NCBI GenBank assembly: GCA_037045045.1
Contig: JBAOHL010000002.1
Span: 372,001 to 436,000 of the forward strand
Origin: Phosphoribacter sp037045045
Lineage (GTDB): Bacteria; Actinomycetota; Actinomycetes; Actinomycetales; Dermatophilaceae
Reading direction: 5' to 3'
Length of the DNA: 64,000 bases
Within the stretch, counting starts at the first letter, position 1. Every line of letters starts with the position of its first letter. Made by a program: the position numbers and the translations under genes. The notes beneath the pieces were generated by a model, which made no database searches, was not told where the DNA came from, and worked only from the letters and a program-made list of their open reading frames with translations. Below are positions 26,819 to 35,166 of the stretch, piece by piece.

Positions 26819-27928
26819 ATGGCCACCGTCACATTCAAGGACGCATCTCGGCACTACCCGGGCAACCCCAAGCCCACCATCGACAAGCTCAACATCGACA
26901 TCGCGGACGGGGAGTTCCTCGTCTTCGTCGGCCCGTCCGGCTGCGGCAAGTCGACCTCGCTACGCATGCTCGCCGGCCTCGAGGAGGTCAACGGCGGTCA
27001 GATCTTCATCGGCGACCGCGACGTCACCAACCTGTCCCCCAAGGACCGCGACGTCGCCATGGTGTTCCAGAACTACGCGCTCTACCCGCACATGTCCGTC
27101 GCCGACAACATGGGCTTCGCCCTGAAGATCGCCGGCGTCGACAAGGGCGAGATCGACAAGCGGGTCAAGGAAGCGGCAAAGATCCTCGACCTCACCCCCT
27201 ACCTCGAGCGCAAGCCCAAGGCCCTCTCCGGCGGTCAGCGCCAGCGCGTGGCCATGGGCCGGGCCATCGTCCGCTCGCCCCAGGTGTTCCTCATGGACGA
27301 GCCGCTGTCCAACCTCGACGCGAAACTCCGGGTGCAGACCCGCACCCAGATCGCCTCGCTGCAGCGGCGCCTCGGCGTCACGACGGTCTACGTCACCCAC
27401 GACCAGACCGAGGCCATGACGATGGGCGACCGGGTGGCCGTGCTCAAGGACGGCTACCTACAGCAATGCGACGCCCCGCGTTACATGTACGACCACCCGG
27501 CCAACGTCTTCGTCGCCGGGTTCATCGGCAGCCCGGCGATGAACCTGCTCGACGTGCCGGTCGTCGACGGCGGCGTCAAGCTCGGCAGCTACGTCGTGCC
27601 GGTGGACCGCGCCGACCTGGCCAAGGCAGGCGCGCGCGTCACCCTCGGCATCCGGCCTGAGGACCTGGAGATCTCCACGACCGACCAGGGCCTCGAGCTG
27701 CACGTCGACGTCGTCGAGGAGTTGGGCGCCGACGCCTACATCTACGGCACCCCCAAGGACGTCCACCAGATCGCCACCGAGGGGGAGGACGACGCGGCCG
27801 ACAAGCCCTTCCTCGCCCGAGTCGACGGTCGCCGGCCCCCGGAGCGGGGCCAGACCGTCCGGCTCGTGCCGAAGGCGGGTCACACCCACATCTTCAACGC
27901 CGAGACCGGCGAGCGGATCGGGGCGTAA
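26819..27928 (+). CDS. MsiK/UgpC-like sugar ABC ATPase
   Basis: 369 residues. Walker A GPSGCGKST, Q-loop FQNYALYPHM, signature LSGGQRQRVAMGRAI, Walker B VFLMDEPLSNLD and H-loop VTHDQTEAMTMGD, then the C-terminal MalK-type TOBE domain (GIRPEDLEI). In actinobacteria one such ATPase often energises several carbohydrate importers. Its separate operator, its own terminator at 27943, and the lack of another ATPase in the importer operon fit that shared role. GAAGGAG precedes the ATG. Confidence 0.94.
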   Translation: MATVTFKDASRHYPGNPKPTIDKLNIDIADGEFLVFVGPSGCGKSTSLRMLAGLEEVNGGQIFIGDRDVTNLSPKDRDVAMVFQNYALYPHMSVADNMGFALKIAGVDKGEIDKRVKEAAKILDLTPYLERKPKALSGGQRQRVAMGRAIVRSPQVFLMDEPLSNLDAKLRVQTRTQIASLQRRLGVTTVYVTHDQTEAMTMGDRVAVLKDGYLQQCDAPRYMYDHPANVFVAGFIGSPAMNLLDVPVVDGGVKLGSYVVPVDRADLAKAGARVTLGIRPEDLEISTTDQGLELHVDVVEELGADAYIYGTPKDVHQIATEGEDDAADKPFLARVDGRRPPERGQTVRLVPKAGHTHIFNAETGERIGA

Positions 27929-27942
27929 CACCCGCGTCGAAT

Positions 27943-27980
27943 GCCGTGGCCGGCGCCCCTCGTGGGTGACCGGCCACGGC
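27943..27980 (+). terminator. GC hairpin after the ABC ATPase gene
   Basis: Perfect 11-bp stem GCCGTGGCCGG / CCGGCCACGGC (27943-27953 with 27970-27980) and a 16-base loop, 14 bases after the stop. No T-run. Confidence 0.7.
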
Positions 27981-28010
27981 CCGTTTCCGGCACCAGGAAA
28001 GGAGCGGCCC

Positions 28011-29279
28011 GTGGTCCTCAACATCACCTCGGCCCGGCCGGACCAGGGCCTGTTCGACCTGCCGTGGTCGCTGCCGCTGCAGCAGTGGCCCGAGGACACC
28101 CTCGCCGCACTCCCGCGAGGCATCTCCCGACACGTCGTACGGTTCGTCCGCTTGGCCGGCCGGGTCATCGCCGTCAAGGAGATCAAGGCCGACATCGCCG
28201 CCCGCGAGTACGCGATGCTCCGGGCCCTCGGACGCCTCGGCCTACCCTGCGTCGAGCCCTTCGGCATCGTCAGCGGGCGCGTCGAGCCCGACGGGACCCC
28301 GCTGGACGCCGCCCTGGTCACCCAGCACCTGCAGTTCTCGCTGCCCTACCGGGCGCTGTACTCCCAGACCCTGCGCCCGGACACCGCGGGCCGACTCGTC
28401 GACGCCCTTGCCGTCCTGCTCGTCCGGCTCCACCTGCAGGGGTTCTGGTGGGGGGACGTGTCACTGTCGAACACGCTGTTCCGACGCGATGCCGGCGCAT
28501 TCTCGGCATACCTTGTCGACGCGGAGACCGGGGAGCTGCACGCGTCGCTGTCCGACGGCCAGCGCGAGCACGACCTCGACATCGCCAAGGTCAACATCGC
28601 CGGCGAGCTCATGGACTTGCACGCCGGCGGCCTGCTCGAGGAGCACACCGACCCGGTCGAGACCGCCGTGCGGATCGTCGAGCGGTACTACACGCTGTGG
28701 GACGAGCTCACCGGTGTGGAGCGGTTCGAGACCGGTGACCGGTGGCGCATCGACGAACGCATCAGGCGGCTCAACGCCCTCGGGTTCGACGTCGACGAAC
28801 TGGCGATGTCCACCGACCTCGACGGGCTGTCGATCCAGCTGCAGCCCAAGGTCGTCGACGCGGGCCACCACTCCCGGCGGCTGTTGCGCCTCACCGGGCT
28901 CGACGTCGAGGAGAACCAGGCCCGGCGGCTGCTTAACGACCTCGACTCGTATCGGGCGGCCAGCGACAGGCAGGGCGAGGACGAGGAGATCGTCGCCCAC
29001 GAGTGGCTCGTCAACGTCTACGAACCGACCGTCCGCGCCGTGCCGCGCGAGATGACCGGCAAGCTCGAACCGGCCGAGGTCTTCCACGAGGTCCTCGAAC
29101 ACCGGTGGTACCTCTCCGAGCGCGCCGGCACCGACATTCCTATGCGTGAGGCCCTCGCCGACTATGTCGGCACCGTCCTGCCGGCCAAGCCGGAGGAACG
29201 GGCCGTGCTCGGCGTCGACACGATCCAGATGCCCGTGCTGGCCCGGTCCGAGGACCGCTCCACAGCGTCGAACGGTTAG
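28011..29279 (+). CDS. DUF4032 kinase-like protein
   Basis: 422 residues. The N-terminal half looks like a lipopolysaccharide-kinase/protein-kinase-like fold: RHVVRFVRLAGRVIAVKEI (Lys strand) and GFWWGDVSLSNTLF (catalytic Asp and Asn) followed by a metal-binding LVDAETGE. The DUF4032 C-terminal half follows (HEWLVNVYEPTVRAVP). Substrate unknown. It is commonly a neighbour of the MsiK-like ATPase in actinobacteria, as here. The GTG at 28011 has AAAGGAG 6 bases upstream. Confidence 0.82.
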   Translation: MVLNITSARPDQGLFDLPWSLPLQQWPEDTLAALPRGISRHVVRFVRLAGRVIAVKEIKADIAAREYAMLRALGRLGLPCVEPFGIVSGRVEPDGTPLDAALVTQHLQFSLPYRALYSQTLRPDTAGRLVDALAVLLVRLHLQGFWWGDVSLSNTLFRRDAGAFSAYLVDAETGELHASLSDGQREHDLDIAKVNIAGELMDLHAGGLLEEHTDPVETAVRIVERYYTLWDELTGVERFETGDRWRIDERIRRLNALGFDVDELAMSTDLDGLSIQLQPKVVDAGHHSRRLLRLTGLDVEENQARRLLNDLDSYRAASDRQGEDEEIVAHEWLVNVYEPTVRAVPREMTGKLEPAEVFHEVLEHRWYLSERAGTDIPMREALADYVGTVLPAKPEERAVLGVDTIQMPVLARSEDRSTASNG

Positions 29280-29319
29280 GGTGGACGCTGTCCGAGTCCC
29301 GTTGCAGGGGGAGCCTCAC

Positions 29320-30477
29320 ATGACCGACCAGTCGCCCGACCAATCCTACGGCGAGGCCCCCGCCGGGTCGTCCTCCGAACCTCCGCCTCCATGGCCGGAG
29401 CCCGCCCTCCCGCCGCCCGAGATCCCGGGAGCCGACCCCGCGTCGGCCGAGCCGACCGCCGCCTCGCCGCCGCCGGCCCCGGCCTGGGACCCCCCAACCG
29501 AACCGGCCGAGGCGCCGGGTCCTATGGCCTTCCCGCCGCCACCGGCAGTGCCGGACGTCGCCCCACCGTCTCCAGCCGCGGCATACTCCTCGGCTCCCGA
29601 TGCCTTCCCCCCGCCGGATCCCGGTGGGTATGCCGCGCCGCCAGCCGGTGGGTATGCCGCGCCGCCAGCCGGTGGGTATGCCGCGCCGCCAGCCGGTGGG
29701 TATGCCGCGCCGCCAGCGGGCGGGTATGCCGCGCCGCCAGCCGGTGGGTATGCCGCGCCGCCAGCGGGCGGGTATGCCGCGCCGCCAGCCGGTGGGTATG
29801 CCGCGCCGCCAGCCGGTGGGTATGCCGCGCCGCCAGCGGGCGGGTATGCCGCGCCGCCAGCCGGTGGGTATGCCGCGCCGCCAGCGTCGGGGGCCTACCT
29901 GCCGCCGGCGGGTTACTCGCAGCACCAGGGTTACCCGCCGCAACAGGGTTACCCGCCGGCGGCACCCCCGTACGCCGGGCCCTACCAGGCGGCCGGCGTC
30001 GGCCCCCACGGGCAGCCCCTGGCGTCGTGGGGCGACCGCGTCGTCGCCTCTCTCATCGACGCCCTCTACCAGTTGCCGTTCTCGCTCCTGTACGTCGTCG
30101 GGGCCGTCCTGGCAACGGTCAACGGGGGCACTCGCTCGACGCGCGGCACCGTCATCACCCAGGGCAACCCTGGGCTGGTCCTCCTTGGCATCACCCTGGT
30201 GATCATCAGCATCATCGGCAGTCTCGTCATCGGGATCCTCAACCAAATCGTCGCTCAGGGCCGCACCGGACAGTCCTGGGGAAAGCGCCGGCGTGGTCTG
30301 CGGGTCCTGCACATGCAGACTGGCCAGCCCCAGTCCGTGGGCATGAACTTCGTGCGCCAGCTCGCCCACGCGCTCGACGGCATGGCGTACATCGGGTACC
30401 TGTGGCCACTCTGGGACCCGATGCGTCAGACCTTCGCCGACAAGATCATGAACACGGTCGTCGTCAAGGAACGCTGA
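29320..30477 (+). CDS. RDD-family membrane protein with 11 GGYAAPPA repeats
   Basis: 385 residues. Residues 1-100 are Pro/Ala-rich; residues 102-189 are eleven perfect repeats of GGYAAPPA; a Gly/Tyr/Pro/Gln stretch follows; the C-terminal 150 residues form an RDD domain with three hydrophobic helices (WGDRVVASLIDALYQLPF, then GQSWGKRRRGLRVLHM). RDD proteins are small membrane proteins of mostly unknown or ion-transport function. The disordered repeat arm would face the cytoplasm or be a flexible tether. The ATG at 29320 has GGGGGAG upstream. Confidence 0.88.
   Translation: MTDQSPDQSYGEAPAGSSSEPPPPWPEPALPPPEIPGADPASAEPTAASPPPAPAWDPPTEPAEAPGPMAFPPPPAVPDVAPPSPAAAYSSAPDAFPPPDPGGYAAPPAGGYAAPPAGGYAAPPAGGYAAPPAGGYAAPPAGGYAAPPAGGYAAPPAGGYAAPPAGGYAAPPAGGYAAPPAGGYAAPPASGAYLPPAGYSQHQGYPPQQGYPPAAPPYAGPYQAAGVGPHGQPLASWGDRVVASLIDALYQLPFSLLYVVGAVLATVNGGTRSTRGTVITQGNPGLVLLGITLVIISIIGSLVIGILNQIVAQGRTGQSWGKRRRGLRVLHMQTGQPQSVGMNFVRQLAHALDGMAYIGYLWPLWDPMRQTFADKIMNTVVVKER
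29623..29886 (+). repeat. 11 x 24-bp in-frame tandem repeat
   Basis: Eleven back-to-back 24-bp units inside the RDD gene, each encoding GGYAAPPA. Units differ only by GCCGGT versus GCGGGC at the Ala-Gly-Gly codons, in an irregular alternation. Every unit contains GGTATGCCGCG, i.e. the octamer that is over-represented through the window. Confidence 0.95.
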
Positions 30478-30479
30478 CC

Positions 30480-30514
30480 CTGGGCGGCGGGCCGGCGGAA
30501 ACCGGCCCGCCCAG
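30480..30514 (+). terminator. Hairpin between convergent RDD and VKOR genes
   Basis: GGGCCGG/CCGGCCC core extended outward by CTGGGCG/CGCCCAG with a small bulge, loop of about 6 bases. Begins three bases after the RDD stop. It may serve the RDD gene and, in reverse, the VKOR gene. Confidence 0.6.
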
Positions 30515-30555
30515 CCACACCGACTCCCGTCGAGCCGCCACGAGCGGTTACCGGA

Positions 30556-31071
30556 TCAGTGTGTGCGGTCCTTGTAGCGCAGCCGGGTCGGCGCCGGGCG
30601 GATGAGGATCTGCCCGAACATGAGCACGACGAGCAGCAGGAACGTCACGACGTGCACGACCGTGCACCACAGACAGATCGCCTGGATCTTGAACAACTCG
30701 GCCCACACGAGGTAGAAGACCATCGCGAGGCCGACGCCGACCCAGGCGAGGCGTAGCCGGTCGAGGGTGAGCCCCGGGCGGCGAAACGCCGCCGGGCGGC
30801 ACAACGGCAACAAGACGAGGAAGAACACCAGCCCGAGCGGAGCCACCGGCACGCCGAACACGCTCGACCACTGGCTCTCGGTCACCTTGGCGCAGTTGAC
30901 CGTCTCGCCCTCCGGGCAGGCAAGGGTGCCGCCGCCGCTGAAGTGGTCGTAGGTGAGATAGACCGACACCGCGAGGCCGACGAGACAGAGCCCGAGCGCG
31001 GTCGGGGACAGCCAGCCGGGCACGGTCCGGTATGCCGTACGCACCCTTCCGGGGGTTTTGGGGGGACTCAC
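30556..31071 (-). CDS. VKOR-family membrane thiol oxidoreductase
   Basis: 171 residues with four or five membrane helices. The conserved outer cysteine pair is in CPEGETVNCAKVTESQWS and the quinone-side CxxC is ICLWCTVVHV. Bacterial VKOR reoxidises a DsbA-like partner and passes electrons to quinone. The DUF929 thioredoxin-fold gene ends 7 bp upstream on the same strand and is the probable partner. GTG start. Confidence 0.92.
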   Translation of the reverse strand: MSPPKTPGRVRTAYRTVPGWLSPTALGLCLVGLAVSVYLTYDHFSGGGTLACPEGETVNCAKVTESQWSSVFGVPVAPLGLVFFLVLLPLCRPAAFRRPGLTLDRLRLAWVGVGLAMVFYLVWAELFKIQAICLWCTVVHVVTFLLLVVLMFGQILIRPAPTRLRYKDRTH

Positions 31072-31078
31072 CGGGGAC

Positions 31079-31972
31079 TCACTTGAGGGTGGCCGCCGCG
31101 GCCTGAACCCCCGGGGAGCTGCACACCTCGACCGGCTTTTGGTCGGTGACCTTGCAGATCGCCGCGGTGAAGGCGTTGGCCGAGCCGTCGATGCCCTTGG
31201 CGATGTCGCTCGTGGGGTCCGCCAGCGCCGAGGCGATGTCTGCGTGGGACTTGCCGAGGATGGGGGCGCTCTCGTACGACGCGCCCGCCACCATCCACGT
31301 GCCGCCGATGGTCAACCACGGGATGGCCCCCGTGCTGCGGGCGTCGACGTACGGCGGCGCGTCGTACTTCTGGAACAGCTGCAGGTCATCGCCCTCGAGC
31401 TTGTCCAGCGGGGTGAACTGACCGTTGGACTTCTTGTTCGTCTGAGTTTCGTAGCCGGTAAAGGAGAGGTACTGGCTCGTGTACGTCGCCCCGTGGAAGG
31501 TCACCGTCGGCGTGTCCGGGTTGACCTCGGGCGCCGGAGCCGAATACGTCGCCGCGAGGTTGTTCCACGTGCCGAACCGGGACAGGGCGACCACCAGCGG
31601 CCAACGCTGGGTCGCGCAGAAGGGGCAGTACTCGGCACCGACGTAGACGACGCGCGGCTTGCCGTCCTTCGTCAGGGCCGGAGCGTCGATCCGCTGCGGA
31701 GCGGCGAGCATCGACCCGACGCCGACCGCATCCAGACTCGCCTTGGGCACCGAGGTGAGCTTCGCGAAGGTTGCCTGGTCGAGCGAGGATTGCCCCTTCG
31801 ACTCGACGTCCTTGTTGCCCTGCAACGCCGACACCACGAGCGCGCCGACGATGACGAGGACGACGAGGACGACCCCTCCGGCCATCATCAGTCGCTGCCG
31901 ACGCTCGGCGGCCGCCTGCTCGGCACGCAACTGCGCCAGCCGGGCGTTCTGCGCCCGTGAACTCTTGCCCAC
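31079..31972 (-). CDS. DUF929 membrane-anchored thioredoxin-fold protein
   Basis: 297 residues. A short charged cytosolic segment, one membrane helix (about residues 30-52), then an extracytoplasmic domain with VVYVGAEYCPFCATQRWPL, a CPFC thioredoxin-type active site. Probably introduces disulfides in exported proteins and is recycled by the VKOR encoded just downstream. GTG start with GGAGAAGG upstream. Confidence 0.88.
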   Translation of the reverse strand: MGKSSRAQNARLAQLRAEQAAAERRQRLMMAGGVVLVVLVIVGALVVSALQGNKDVESKGQSSLDQATFAKLTSVPKASLDAVGVGSMLAAPQRIDAPALTKDGKPRVVYVGAEYCPFCATQRWPLVVALSRFGTWNNLAATYSAPAPEVNPDTPTVTFHGATYTSQYLSFTGYETQTNKKSNGQFTPLDKLEGDDLQLFQKYDAPPYVDARSTGAIPWLTIGGTWMVAGASYESAPILGKSHADIASALADPTSDIAKGIDGSANAFTAAICKVTDQKPVEVCSSPGVQAAAATLK

Positions 31973-32022
31973 GCTGACCTTCTCCTTCAGCCGACGATTC
32001 TGGCCATGCTAACCCGGACGAA

Positions 32023-33009
32023 TCACGTCGGGCCGGCGCCGCGGGCACGCTGGCGGGCGATCTCGTAGAGCGACACTCCGACGGCCACGCCGGCGTTCAA
32101 CGACTCCACCGGACCGGCCATGGGGATCGAGACGATCTGGTCGCAGGTCTGCGCCACGAGCCGGGACACTCCCCGGCCCTCGGACCCGGCGACGACGACG
32201 AGCGGCCGGTCGCTCAGCTCGAGCTCAGGCAGCGGAATCGACCCGTCCATGTCGAGGCCGACGACGAAGAACCCGGCAGTCTTGAGTTCGGTCAGGGCCC
32301 TGGTGAGGTTGGTGACCTGGGCGACCGGCACGCGGGCCGCCGCACCCGCCGACGCCTTCCACGCACCCGCGGTCATCCCTGCCGACCGTCGCTGCGGCAG
32401 CACCACGCCGTGTCCACCGAACGCGGCGACCGAACGGACCACTGCGCCGAGATTGCGCGGGTCGGTCACCCCGTCGAGGGCCACCAGCAACGGGACGCCG
32501 GGAGCAAGCGGATCGCGCAGCTCGGCGAGCTCGGCATAGGCATACGGCGGCACCTGCAGGGCCAGACCCTGATGGACCGCCCCGTCGGTGATCCGGTCGA
32601 GGTCGCCTCGGGGCGTCTGCAGGACGGGTATGCCGCGGGCCGCCGCGGCCTTGAGGGCCTCGCGGACCCGGTCGTCGGCCTCGACCCGCCCGGCGACGTA
32701 GAGGGTCGTCGCCGGGACGTCGGCCCGCAACGCCTCGACGACGGCGTTGCGCCCGGCGATCACTTCCGAGGACCCGGCGGCGCGGCGGCCTGCGGGACGG
32801 GACCGGGCGGCATACCCACCCTGGCCGGCCCGCTCGCCAGGGGCGCTCGGCTTGCCGGCACGCCGATGGGCCGGATGGTGGTCGCGGTCGACGGCCTTGG
32901 GTGTCGGGCCCTTGCCCTCCAACCCCCGACGGCGTTGACCCCCGGAGCCGACGGTCGGGCCTTTGCCGCCCTTGCGCACCGCCCCGCGTCGCTGAGAGTT
33001 GCCCGGCAT
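32023..33009 (-). CDS. rlmB: 23S rRNA (guanosine-2'-O)-methyltransferase RlmB
   Basis: 328 residues. Basic, disordered N-terminus (to about residue 80), then the SpoU substrate-binding domain (VIAGRNAVVEALRA) and the knotted SPOUT domain with LDGVTDPRNLGAVVRSV, VVVAGSEGRGVSRL and IPMAGPVESLNAGVAVGVSLYE. Methylates a guanosine of 23S rRNA. It follows cysS with a 2-bp gap; the cysS-rlmB pairing is widespread in actinobacteria. The ATG sits inside a GTATGCCG octamer. Confidence 0.95.
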   Translation of the reverse strand: MPGNSQRRGAVRKGGKGPTVGSGGQRRRGLEGKGPTPKAVDRDHHPAHRRAGKPSAPGERAGQGGYAARSRPAGRRAAGSSEVIAGRNAVVEALRADVPATTLYVAGRVEADDRVREALKAAAARGIPVLQTPRGDLDRITDGAVHQGLALQVPPYAYAELAELRDPLAPGVPLLVALDGVTDPRNLGAVVRSVAAFGGHGVVLPQRRSAGMTAGAWKASAGAAARVPVAQVTNLTRALTELKTAGFFVVGLDMDGSIPLPELELSDRPLVVVAGSEGRGVSRLVAQTCDQIVSIPMAGPVESLNAGVAVGVSLYEIARQRARGAGPT

Positions 33010-33011
33010 AC

Positions 33012-34451
33012 CTACCCCGAGACCGGGTCGATGCGCCGGGTCAACGACCACCGCGGTCCGGCGGGAGTGTCCTCGATGGCGATGCCGGCGGCGGCCAGCT
33101 CGTCGCGGATCCCGTCGGCCACCGCGAAGTCCCGCGCGGTCCGGGCCACCTCGCGTTCGTCGAGGCGGCGGCGGACCAGGGCGTCCAGCGCCGTCCCGGC
33201 CTCGCCGTACCCGGATCCCGAACCGCCCTGCCAATGCGGGTCGAGCGGATCGACACCGAGCACGCCGGTCATCGCGACGACCGAGGCGGCCAACTCGTGC
33301 GCGGAATCGGGGTCGGCGTCGTCGAGAGCGGTGTTGGCCGCCCGGACCGTCTCGTGCACGACGGCCAGGGCTCCGGACACGTTGAGGTCATCGTCCATGG
33401 CCGCCGCGAACGCCTCCGGTATGCCGCCGACGACGCCGGCCAGCGACCGCAGCCGATCGACCCGACGCAGCAGTCCCTCGATGCGGTCCACCGCGGCCTC
33501 GGCTTCGAGCAGCGACCCCTCGTGGTATTCGATCGTCGAGCGGTAGTGCGCCGCGGTGAGGTAGTAGCGAACCGCCAGCGGCCGGGCCACCTGGGTCACC
33601 ACCTGAACCTCCAGGGCGTTGCCCAGCGACTTGCCCATCTTCTCGTTCTTCACCGTCACCCAGGCGTTGTGCAGCCAGTAGCTCGCGAAGGGCAGGCCAG
33701 CCGCGCGAGACTGGGCCTGTTCGTTCTCGTGGTGCGGGAAGCGCAGGTCGATGCCGCCGCCGTGGATATCGAAGGCGTCGCCGAGATAGCGTCGCGCCAT
33801 CGCCGAGCACTCCAGGTGCCACCCGGGCCGACCCGGGCCGTAGGGAGTGGGCCACGAGGCGCTGTCCGGCTCGTCGGCCTTGCGCCCCTTCCACAGCGCG
33901 AAGTCGCGCGGGTCGCGCTTGCCGCGCGGATCGGCGTCCTCCGCAGGGGCCATATCGGCCAGGGCCTGGTGCGAGAGGCTGCCGTAGTCCGGCCACGAGC
34001 GGACGTCGAAGTACACGTCCCCACTGCCGTCGTCCGCGGCATACGCGTGGCCCTTGTCGACGAGGGTGTCCATGAGCGCCACCATCTCGGTGACGTGACC
34101 GGTCGCCCGGGGCTCGTACGTCGCCGGCTGCACGCCGAGCAGGTCGAGCGCCGCGCCGGTGAGCCGCTCGTTGCGGTAGGACAGCACGAACCACGGCTCG
34201 CCAGCCTCGGTCGACTTGTGCAGGATCTTGTCGTCGATGTCGGTGACGTTGCGCACGAGCGAGACGTCGTAGCCGTGGCCGATGGTCAGCCAGCGGCGCA
34301 AAACGTCGAACGCCACGGCGAAGCGCACGTGGCCGATGTGCGGCGCTCCCTGGGTGGTCAGCCCGCAGATGTACATGCCGACCTTGCCCTCGTGCAGGGG
34401 CCGGAACTCCCGCAACTGCCGCGTCGCGGTGTCGTAGAGGCGCAAGGTCAC
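33012..34451 (-). CDS. cysS: Cysteinyl-tRNA synthetase
   Basis: 479 residues. Class I features: MYICGLTTQGAPHIGHVR (zinc cysteine and HIGH box), WHLECSAM (zinc Cys), GGGIDLRFPHHENEQAQS (zinc His) and ENEKMGKSLGN-like KNEKMGKSLGN. The last is a KMGKS form of the usual KMSKS loop, which should still bind ATP. A DALR-type helical C-terminus follows. GTG start. It is in the actinobacterial carD-ispD-ispF-cysS-rlmB neighbourhood but is separated from ispF by the mycothiol genes. Confidence 0.96.
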   Translation of the reverse strand: MTLRLYDTATRQLREFRPLHEGKVGMYICGLTTQGAPHIGHVRFAVAFDVLRRWLTIGHGYDVSLVRNVTDIDDKILHKSTEAGEPWFVLSYRNERLTGAALDLLGVQPATYEPRATGHVTEMVALMDTLVDKGHAYAADDGSGDVYFDVRSWPDYGSLSHQALADMAPAEDADPRGKRDPRDFALWKGRKADEPDSASWPTPYGPGRPGWHLECSAMARRYLGDAFDIHGGGIDLRFPHHENEQAQSRAAGLPFASYWLHNAWVTVKNEKMGKSLGNALEVQVVTQVARPLAVRYYLTAAHYRSTIEYHEGSLLEAEAAVDRIEGLLRRVDRLRSLAGVVGGIPEAFAAAMDDDLNVSGALAVVHETVRAANTALDDADPDSAHELAASVVAMTGVLGVDPLDPHWQGGSGSGYGEAGTALDALVRRRLDEREVARTARDFAVADGIRDELAAAGIAIEDTPAGPRWSLTRRIDPVSG

Positions 34452-34508
34452 CCGCGGAGTCTATCGGCGCGGCCGCAGGCCCCTCGGGGCTCGGGGCCGG
34501 CAGCGAGG

Positions 34509-35162
34509 TCAGTGCCCGCGCTCGATCCACTCCTGCAGGTGCGCACGTTCCGCGCCGATCGTCGTCGCATCGCCGTGCCCGGTGAGCACGACGGTCTCGT
34601 CGGGCAGGGCGAACAGTTTCGTGGTGATCGACTCGATGATCGTCGGGAAGTCGCTGAAGGAGCGGCCCGTCGCGCCGGGGCCGCCTTGGAAGAGCGTGTC
34701 GCCGGTGAGGACGGCGCCGAGCGCGGGCACGTAGAAGCAGCACCCGCCGCGAGAATGACCCGGGGTGTGCAGCACGTGCACGTCGACGTCGCCGACCCGC
34801 ACGACGTCGCCGTCGGCCAGGGTCCGGTCCGGCGGGGTCGAGTAGAGCTGCTCCCAGAGCACGAGGTCGGCCGGATGCAGGTATGCCGGTGCGCCGGTCG
34901 CGTGCCGAATCGTCGAGACCTCGCCGATGTGATCGTCGTGGGCGTGCGAGCAGAGGATCGCGGTCAGGCGCCGGTCGCCCACCGCTCCGAGGATGGCGCG
35001 GACCGAGTGCGGGGCGTCGACGATAACGCACTCGTGTTCGTCGCCGATGACCCAGACGTTGTTGTCGACGTCCCACGTTTGCCCGTCGAGACTGAACGTT
35101 CCGGAGGTGACGGTGTGGCCGATCCGGACGCCACCGGGCGAGGCGATCGCGTGTGGGGACAC
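34509..35162 (-). CDS. Metallo-beta-lactamase-fold hydrolase, mycothiol-linked
   Basis: 217 residues. SHAHDDHIGEV is the metal-binding HxHxDH motif; HTPGHSRGG, LTGDTLF and LTGHGD supply the other ligands, as in glyoxalase II. Starting 4 bp after the S-(hydroxymethyl)mycothiol dehydrogenase, it probably hydrolyses the S-formyl- or other acyl-mycothiol product. The same gene pair exists in mycobacteria. GTG start. Confidence 0.88.
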   Translation of the reverse strand: MSPHAIASPGGVRIGHTVTSGTFSLDGQTWDVDNNVWVIGDEHECVIVDAPHSVRAILGAVGDRRLTAILCSHAHDDHIGEVSTIRHATGAPAYLHPADLVLWEQLYSTPPDRTLADGDVVRVGDVDVHVLHTPGHSRGGCCFYVPALGAVLTGDTLFQGGPGATGRSFSDFPTIIESITTKLFALPDETVVLTGHGDATTIGAERAHLQEWIERGH

Positions 35163-35166
35163 CGGC

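Noticed and set aside
34452..34508. T-box or other riboswitch before cysS
   Set aside because: The leader is too short (57 bp to the previous gene) and shows no T-box or conserved fold.
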